From contig DAOVVO010000035.1 in assembly GCA_030637135.1 (NCBI GenBank), positions 1 through 11,106 on the forward strand: 11,106 nucleotides of DNA, read 5' to 3'. Source of the stretch: Nitrospirota bacterium. Its GTDB lineage: Bacteria; Nitrospirota; Thermodesulfovibrionia; UBA6902; BMS3Bbin08. The position numbers and the translations under genes are program-made. The notes under the pieces were generated by a model that had not been told where the DNA came from, did no database searches, and was given only the letters and a program-made list of their open reading frames with translations. Below are positions 7,455 through 11,106 of this stretch, one piece after another. Numbering within the stretch: position 1 is the first letter of the stretch; every line of letters begins with the position of its first letter.

Positions 7455-8105
7455 ATGCTGAAGATGCATGGCGACAGACCTGAGTCTCTCAGGTGGACTC
7501 GCAAGGGACAATATGTGCATTATAACTGTCTTCTTGAAATTGAAACCACAATTGAAGGAAGAAAAGTTCTTGATTACGGTTGTGGTAAAGGTGATTTTTA
7601 TCAGTTTTTGAAGGAAAGGAATATTTCGGTTCAATACACGGGTTTTGATATTAACGAGCGATTAATTTCATTGGCTCAAGAAAAACACCCTGATTGCAGA
7701 TTCAGAGTTTTTGATATAGAGAGTGATATTCTATATGAGGAATTTGACTACGTCTTTCTCTGTGGTGTGTTCAATCTCAATGTCGAAGGTATTGATAAGA
7801 CAATAAAGAATACGCTGGTGAAACTTTTCAAAAACTGCAGGATAGCCCTTGCATTCAACGCCCTATCAGCTCATAATCCAGAGAAGGATTTTGAAATGAA
7901 TTATGTTTTTCCCGAAGAAATATTTGCATTTGCGGTAGAAAGACTCTCACCCTTTGTTACGTTAAAACATAACGTGATACCTTATGATTTTACAATGTTC
8001 GTATACAAAAATCCGAAAGAATATAAAAACACTAAGGAGTTTCTCAATGGCAATGGCAATGGCAAAGACAAAGACAAAGACAAAGACAAAGACAAAGACG
8101 TGTGA
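7455..8105 (+). CDS. Class I SAM-dependent methyltransferase; N-terminus probably frameshifted
   Basis: This Rossmann-type methyltransferase has 216 residues as read from the ATG at 7455. SAM-binding motif I is KVLDYGCGKGDF (37-48). The acidic end of strand 2 is in GFDINERLISLAQ (63-75), and FDIESD is at 86-91. The DYVFLCGVFN segment (98-107) matches motif IV/post-motif positions. The substrate is unknown. The visible start lacks a Shine-Dalgarno site, and homologous-looking sequence (YNN before MLKMHGD) continues upstream, joined to the 7409 ATG if one T is removed. The C-terminus is odd: residues 198-216 are Asn-Gly then Lys-Asp repeats, encoded by hexamers that also encode the start of the next gene. 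The last 59 bp overlap that gene. Confidence 0.82.
   Translation: MLKMHGDRPESLRWTRKGQYVHYNCLLEIETTIEGRKVLDYGCGKGDFYQFLKERNISVQYTGFDINERLISLAQEKHPDCRFRVFDIESDILYEEFDYVFLCGVFNLNVEGIDKTIKNTLVKLFKNCRIALAFNALSAHNPEKDFEMNYVFPEEIFAFAVERLSPFVTLKHNVIPYDFTMFVYKNPKEYKNTKEFLNGNGNGKDKDKDKDKDKDV
8033..8039 (+). promoter_or_regulatory. Shine-Dalgarno site deciding the start of the zinc-ribbon gene
   Basis: TAAGGAG is a near-perfect Shine-Dalgarno sequence, 7 nt before the ATG at 8047. It argues against the longer frame that opens at 7984, which has no such site. The gene therefore begins inside the methyltransferase gene, directly at the hexamer array. Confidence 0.8.
8047..8100 (+). repeat. Nine tandem hexamers (ATGGCA x3, AAGACA x6) read in two coding frames
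   Basis: The 54-bp array has three ATGGCA units, then five AAGACA units and a final AAGACG. The two unit types differ at two positions, so the whole can be seen as one degenerate hexamer array. It encodes Asn-Gly x3 then Lys-Asp x6 at the end of the methyltransferase, and Met-Ala x3 then Lys-Thr x6 at the start of the zinc-ribbon protein. Gain or loss of a unit keeps both frames open, so the array can change length without breaking either gene. Confidence 0.9.
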
Positions 8106-8679
8106 ACACTGTAAGAAAAAAATAAATGTCAAATATACTATTTGCCCTCTCTGCGGTGGTCATCAGCGTGACATTATGGACTCAATTCCTTCAGTGTGTC
8201 CACGTTGTCAAGTGCCTCTTAAAATTTATAATAGTGATAATGAAGAATATGATATCTGTCCCCAATGCGGGGGTATGTGGCTTGACAGGGGAGAGTTTCA
8301 CCGCGCTACAAGAGAATTCGAAATTTACAAAAAGGGGAAATTTCAAGGTGAATATAGAAAACAATCTGCAAAAGACCCGTTGGAATATATAGTATGTGTG
8401 CGATGCGGAAAATTGATGAACCGGAAGAACTTTAAACGAATATCAGGTGTTATCATTGATGAATGTAAAAGACACGGTGTATGGCTTGATGCAGATGAAC
8501 TTGAGAAGATAAGGCATTTTATTGCTGACGGTGGATTTGACAGGGCACAGGATAGAGAGATAGAAAGAAACCGAGCCGAGCTCAAAGAACTTGCAACAAC
8601 TGTGAAGGATACTGCTTTCACCCAGAGGCTTATACATTTCTGGAATTTCAAAAGAATTCTTTTTAGAGGCTGGCGTTAA
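8047..8679 (+). CDS. Zinc-ribbon protein with two zf-TFIIB-like domains
   Basis: This protein has 210 residues from the ATG at 8047, chosen for its Shine-Dalgarno site. After a repetitive head (Met-Ala x3, Lys-Thr x6) come three zinc-binding units. A short ribbon has Cys19, Cys22, Cys33 and Cys36. The first zf-TFIIB-like unit has Cys51, Cys54, Cys71 and Cys74, followed by GGMWLDRGEF (75-84). The second has Cys117, Cys120, Cys140 and His143, followed by GVWLDADEL (144-152). The CxxC...CxxCGG-WLD-GEL pattern is typical of the bacterial zf-TFIIB family, whose role is mostly unknown. The tail (about 160-210) is charged and helical-looking. The Lys-rich head might bind nucleic acid or another polyanion, but that is inference. 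It overlaps the methyltransferase by 59 bp, so translational coupling is likely. Confidence 0.85.
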   Translation: MAMAMAKTKTKTKTKTKTCEHCKKKINVKYTICPLCGGHQRDIMDSIPSVCPRCQVPLKIYNSDNEEYDICPQCGGMWLDRGEFHRATREFEIYKKGKFQGEYRKQSAKDPLEYIVCVRCGKLMNRKNFKRISGVIIDECKRHGVWLDADELEKIRHFIADGGFDRAQDREIERNRAELKELATTVKDTAFTQRLIHFWNFKRILFRGWR

Positions 8680-8691
8680 AACAGTTTTTCA

Positions 8692-8937
8692 TTAATAACG
8701 TAAGAAGAGTGGTTTGTGTGCTTTCTTTCTGAGTGTTTTTGCCCGTTTTTTAACAGGAGGCCTGCATAGACCGCACCGTTCATCACTGCACCACTGGCAA
8801 AAAGTACAGTCAGAACATGTATGTTTTTTTGACTTTTCCTTCTTTTTCTCTGCCTGAACTTTTACCATTGAAATCTCGAAGCGCGTTTTACACGTATCAT
8901 TTGAATTTCCGTAGAACCTCCTCCGACTTTGACTCAT
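8692..8937 (-). CDS. Small cysteine-rich protein coupled to an ABC permease, function unknown
   Basis: This is an 81-residue basic protein that I do not recognise as a named family. Six cysteines sit in one tight cluster, C41-x2-C44-x2-C47-x2-C50-x4-C55-x2-C58 (core CSDCTFCQWCSDERCGLC), flanked by Lys/Arg-rich segments. A lone Cys16 lies near the N-terminus. The spacing suggests zinc or iron-sulfur binding. No signal peptide or membrane segment is visible. The ATG (8937-8935) shares one base with the permease stop codon (TAATG). AGGAGAG (8954-8948) lies 10 nt upstream inside the permease gene, so this is probably a real, coupled gene. A longer frame open to 9021 exists, but that extension overlaps the permease and lacks support. 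The gene ends 12 bp from the convergent zinc-ribbon gene. Confidence 0.7.
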   Translation of the reverse strand: MSQSRRRFYGNSNDTCKTRFEISMVKVQAEKKKEKSKKHTCSDCTFCQWCSDERCGLCRPPVKKRAKTLRKKAHKPLFLRY

Positions 8938-9692
8938 TATTTTATTACTCTCCTGCGCATTAATATAAAGGGGTAGGGTGCAATGAGTGCAGCGGCAGCA
9001 AGAAGCCAGACGACATCCCATACCGACGTATATAATATCCCTGAGGAAAATGCCCTGCAGATGTTTACAAGGTGATAAAGGGGCATAAAAAAGGCTATTT
9101 TAACAACAACTGGCGGAAGAGTATCCAGCGGGAAGAAGATGCCTGAAAAAAGAAAGCTCGGTGTTAAAAGGAGTGTAAAAAAGTAACTGAAAGAATCAAT
9201 TCCCGGCACAATGGCTGCAGCAATGACAGAAATCTCTGCAAATATCAGTCCGCTGATGAAAAGTACAGGAACAGCGAGGATTATTAAGGAAGAGTCGACA
9301 AGACCAAATACAGATATCACTATAATGATAATTGTGCCGTAGAGAACGCTTTTTGTTGCACCCCACATGAGTTCGCCAGCTACAAGGTCGTCAATATTTA
9401 CAGGTGTTGCCAGTATGGCATCGAATGTTTTCTGATATGTCATTCGTACATAAGTACCATACGTGCATTCAGACGCCGTAGCGAACATAGAAGATGAAGC
9501 TATTATGCCCGGCGCTATAAAGTTTATATAGGGAACTCCATAAATCTCTTTCACAAAAGCTCCCAGTCCAAAACCTAAGGCGATGAGATACAGTACAGGT
9601 TCAATAAAATTAAACACAATACTCGACTTATACAATTTTTTGTAGACGGTGAAATTTCTTTGCCATACTCTAAATGCTTTAGTAATATTCAA
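8937..9692 (-). CDS. ABC-2 type transporter permease (NodJ-like)
   Basis: This 251-residue integral membrane protein has about six hydrophobic segments, at roughly 26-47, 55-75, 117-130, 136-162, 168-188 and 226-246. Marks of the ABC-2 family are FIEPVLYLIALGFGLG (29-44), FIAPGIIASSSMF (58-70), ILATPV (93-98), and the late signature running from FLFSGIFFPLDTLP (180-193) to the PLYHLVNICRAF stretch (204-215). This form resembles NodJ and related exporters, but the substrate cannot be inferred. The start is TTG at 9692-9690: AAAGGTG (9706-9700) lies 7 nt upstream and no ATG occurs until about residue 69. It follows its ATPase gene by 42 bp and should form a complex of two permeases and two ATPases. 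Confidence 0.93.
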   Translation of the reverse strand: MNITKAFRVWQRNFTVYKKLYKSSIVFNFIEPVLYLIALGFGLGAFVKEIYGVPYINFIAPGIIASSSMFATASECTYGTYVRMTYQKTFDAILATPVNIDDLVAGELMWGATKSVLYGTIIIIVISVFGLVDSSLIILAVPVLFISGLIFAEISVIAAAIVPGIDSFSYFFTLLLTPSFLFSGIFFPLDTLPPVVVKIAFFMPLYHLVNICRAFSSGILYTSVWDVVWLLAAAALIAPYPFILMRRRVIK

Positions 9693-9699
9693 TGGTTAT

Positions 9700-9706
9700 C
9701 ACCTTT
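9700..9706 (-). promoter_or_regulatory. Shine-Dalgarno site supporting a TTG start for the permease
   Basis: On the - strand AAAGGTG lies 7 nt before TTG (9692-9690). It supports this rare start codon, which may keep permease production lower than that of the ATPase. Confidence 0.7.
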
Positions 9707-9734
9707 AATTTAAAGTAATGTATTAAATATAAAT

Positions 9735-10466
9735 TTAGGTTATAAGTCTCTTTCCGGTAAGTTTTAAATAAACGCTTTCGAGATCTCCACCATGAATTTC
9801 CATAAGGCGTGATGGCGTATCAATTGTGATAATGTTCCCTGAATCCATGATTGCTACTCTGTCGCAGAGTTTTTCTGCTTCTTCCATATAATGGGTTGTG
9901 AGTATCTGCGTAATTCCTTTTGACTTGAGCTCTTTCAACTGCTGCCATACGGCATGTCTGCTGTGCGGGTCAAGGCCTGTAGTCGGTTCATCAAGTATCA
10001 AGAGATCCGGATTATTTATAAGTGCCCTTGCGAGGAGGAGTGCACGTTTCATTCCGCCTGATAAGTCCTTTATGTTTACGTGGGATTTTTCCTTCAGCCC
10101 GACAAAGTCGAGGAGTTCCCAGGCACTTTGGAGAGAGTCCTTTTTTACAATGTCAAAATACCGTGCATACACAATCAGGTTTTCCAGGACAGAAAGGTCA
10201 GGGTCAAGGTTGTTGTCCTGAGGCATAACACCGATTCGTGCCTTTATCATGCTTGATTTTCCGTTTACGTCCATTCCGAATACTGTTACATCACCTGACG
10301 TAGGAGGCATATAACAGTAGATAATGCTCATAACGGTGGTTTTACCTGCGCCGTTTGGTCCGAGAAAACCGAAACATTCTCCTTTTGCAATTTCAAAGTT
10401 TACATTGTCCACAGCCCTGAGTGAGCCATAGTTTTTTGTTAATCCTTTTGCAGTGACAATGTTCAT
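9735..10466 (-). CDS. ABC transporter ATP-binding protein (NodI/CcmA-like)
   Basis: This 243-residue cytoplasmic ATPase powers the ABC-2 permease encoded next to it. All nucleotide-binding motifs are intact: Walker A GPNGAGKT (36-43), Q-loop VMPQDNNLDPDLSV (80-93), signature LSGGM (135-139), Walker B with catalytic Glu LLILDEP (155-161), D-loop GLDP (164-167) and H-loop His192 in TTHYMEEAE. The Q-loop and EEAE segments are typical of the drug/antibiotic and NodI subfamily of ABC-2 exporters. A GGAGATGG lies 14 nt before the ATG, rather far for a Shine-Dalgarno site. It is the first gene of a three-gene - strand run (ATPase, permease, cysteine-rich protein). The 179-bp gap upstream is A+T rich and must hold the promoter, though I could not pick a convincing -35/-10 pair. 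Confidence 0.95.
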   Translation of the reverse strand: MNIVTAKGLTKNYGSLRAVDNVNFEIAKGECFGFLGPNGAGKTTVMSIIYCYMPPTSGDVTVFGMDVNGKSSMIKARIGVMPQDNNLDPDLSVLENLIVYARYFDIVKKDSLQSAWELLDFVGLKEKSHVNIKDLSGGMKRALLLARALINNPDLLILDEPTTGLDPHSRHAVWQQLKELKSKGITQILTTHYMEEAEKLCDRVAIMDSGNIITIDTPSRLMEIHGGDLESVYLKLTGKRLIT

Positions 10467-10645
10467 AAAAATTGATTATTCCATCTCCATGTGATGCTGC
10501 CTTTTTACAATGTGAATTTACGTCTCAATTAAGCTCTGGCATTCAGGTGATAACAGTGAATTAAGGTTAAAAACTTTTACATTGATTGAGCAGCTGTAAC
10601 TATTAAAGCTTTATTGAACTTTTAAACCATGTATATATATTAAAA

Positions 10646-11038
10646 TTAAAACCTGTGAATGTCGATTTCTCCGGAAGACATCTTTTTCTCAATATAACGC
10701 CGAGCTATTTTTTTAATATGGTTCCTGGAAAATGGAAATACCATGAGAAAGCCGATTATATCAGTAAAAAACCCGGGTGTGAGCAAAAGGGCCCCGGCAA
10801 TGAGTATCATCATGCCGTTGATCAATTCTTCACCGGGGAAGATGCCTTCCTGCATATTTTTTTGTATGCGGTACATGACCCCCAGCCCCTCTAACTTAAC
10901 CATGTAGGCACCTATAATGGCGGTGAGTATTACAATGGCAATAGTATTGAAGGTTCCGATGATTGAACCCAATTTAATTACCAACCCAAGTTCGATAACC
11001 GGTATGACAGCGAATATAAGAAATAGCTTAAATAACAT
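10646..11038 (-). CDS. fxsA: FxsA-family membrane protein
   Basis: This 130-residue inner-membrane protein belongs to the FxsA family. In Escherichia coli, overproduction of FxsA relieves exclusion of phage T7 by the F-plasmid PifA protein; its normal role is unclear. Hydrophobic segments are at about 2-22, 26-48 and 72-101. The conserved N-terminal pattern IPVIELGLVIKLGSIIG (12-28) and the LLLTPGFFTDIIGF stretch (84-97) are clear. A basic cytoplasmic tail follows (IKKIARRYIEKK). Length is normal (FxsA is about 130-160). There is no good Shine-Dalgarno site. A TATAAT hexamer (11049-11044) lies only 5 nt before the ATG, which could mean a leaderless transcript, but no well-placed -35 box was found. 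It is probably a separate unit from the exporter genes 179 bp downstream. Confidence 0.9.
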   Translation of the reverse strand: MLFKLFLIFAVIPVIELGLVIKLGSIIGTFNTIAIVILTAIIGAYMVKLEGLGVMYRIQKNMQEGIFPGEELINGMMILIAGALLLTPGFFTDIIGFLMVFPFSRNHIKKIARRYIEKKMSSGEIDIHRF

Positions 11039-11106
11039 TCTCTATTATAAATATACTCAGAAAAAACCGGTTGTCTATGACATAAATTTTATTGGTATAA
11101 ATAAAT

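Noticed and set aside
7179..7634. 151-codon antisense frame across the CinA-like and methyltransferase genes
   Set aside because: It crosses two real genes on the other strand and shows no domain. Its Phe/Lys/Ser-rich content is typical of a shadow in A+T-rich DNA.
7984..8046. Longer N-terminus (21 extra codons) for the zinc-ribbon protein
   Set aside because: The ATG at 7984 has no Shine-Dalgarno site and the extra part is the methyltransferase gene read in another frame. TAAGGAG sits 7 nt before the ATG at 8047.
8680..8691. Bidirectional terminator between the convergent zinc-ribbon and cysteine-rich genes
   Set aside because: The gap is only 12 bp and contains no G+C-rich hairpin, only A/T runs.
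8938..9021. Longer N-terminus (28 codons) for the cysteine-rich protein, adding further Cys residues
   Set aside because: It lies wholly inside the permease gene, and the added Cys-rich text is a shadow of permease codons. The ATG at 8937 has its own AGGAGAG and the usual TAATG coupling.

Overview
The window is compact, protein-coding bacterial DNA of low to moderate GC content. It has no rRNA, tRNA, CRISPR array, insertion sequence or phage gene that I can recognise. Start codons include TTG as well as ATG, and several genes overlap or nearly touch. Protein style and gene content suggest a Gram-negative environmental bacterium. My best guess is a planctomycete of the anammox type (Brocadiales), but this is an impression without a marker gene. 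A deltaproteobacterium-like lineage is also possible.

Left part (1-4167, + strand): a carbohydrate block carrying the whole oxidative pentose phosphate branch. It runs 6-phosphogluconate dehydrogenase (5' end outside the window), glucose-6-phosphate dehydrogenase, 6-phosphogluconolactonase, then a zinc-type medium-chain dehydrogenase of unknown substrate. The first three convert glucose-6-phosphate to ribulose-5-phosphate and reduced nicotinamide cofactor. The gaps are 15, 27 and 47 bp, so one transcript is likely.

Middle (4164-6666): a large membrane sensor on the - strand (Cache-like sensor, HAMP, two PAS domains, no kinase) meets the dehydrogenase tail to tail, the two stop codons sharing bases. 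Upstream of it is the only long gap in the window, 346 bp. This gap holds a CRP/FNR-type palindrome and a good match to a sigma-54 promoter.

Right of the gap (6667-8679, + strand): a stand-alone CinA-type molybdopterin-binding-domain protein, a SAM-dependent methyltransferase and a zinc-ribbon (zf-TFIIB-like) protein in a tightly packed run. Two oddities lie here. The methyltransferase N-terminus appears to be split by a run of ten T. The methyltransferase/zinc-ribbon overlap is made of nine tandem hexamers read in two frames, giving Asn-Gly/Lys-Asp repeats in one protein and Met-Ala/Lys-Thr repeats in the other.

Right end (8692-11038, - strand): an ABC-2 type exporter (ATPase then permease, NodI/NodJ-like) is followed by an 81-residue cysteine-rich protein whose ATG overlaps the permease stop codon. 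A separate FxsA-family membrane protein lies upstream of the exporter.

I see no clear multi-gene new system. The best leads are the T10 frameshift, the dual-frame hexamer array and the cysteine-rich protein coupled to the exporter.
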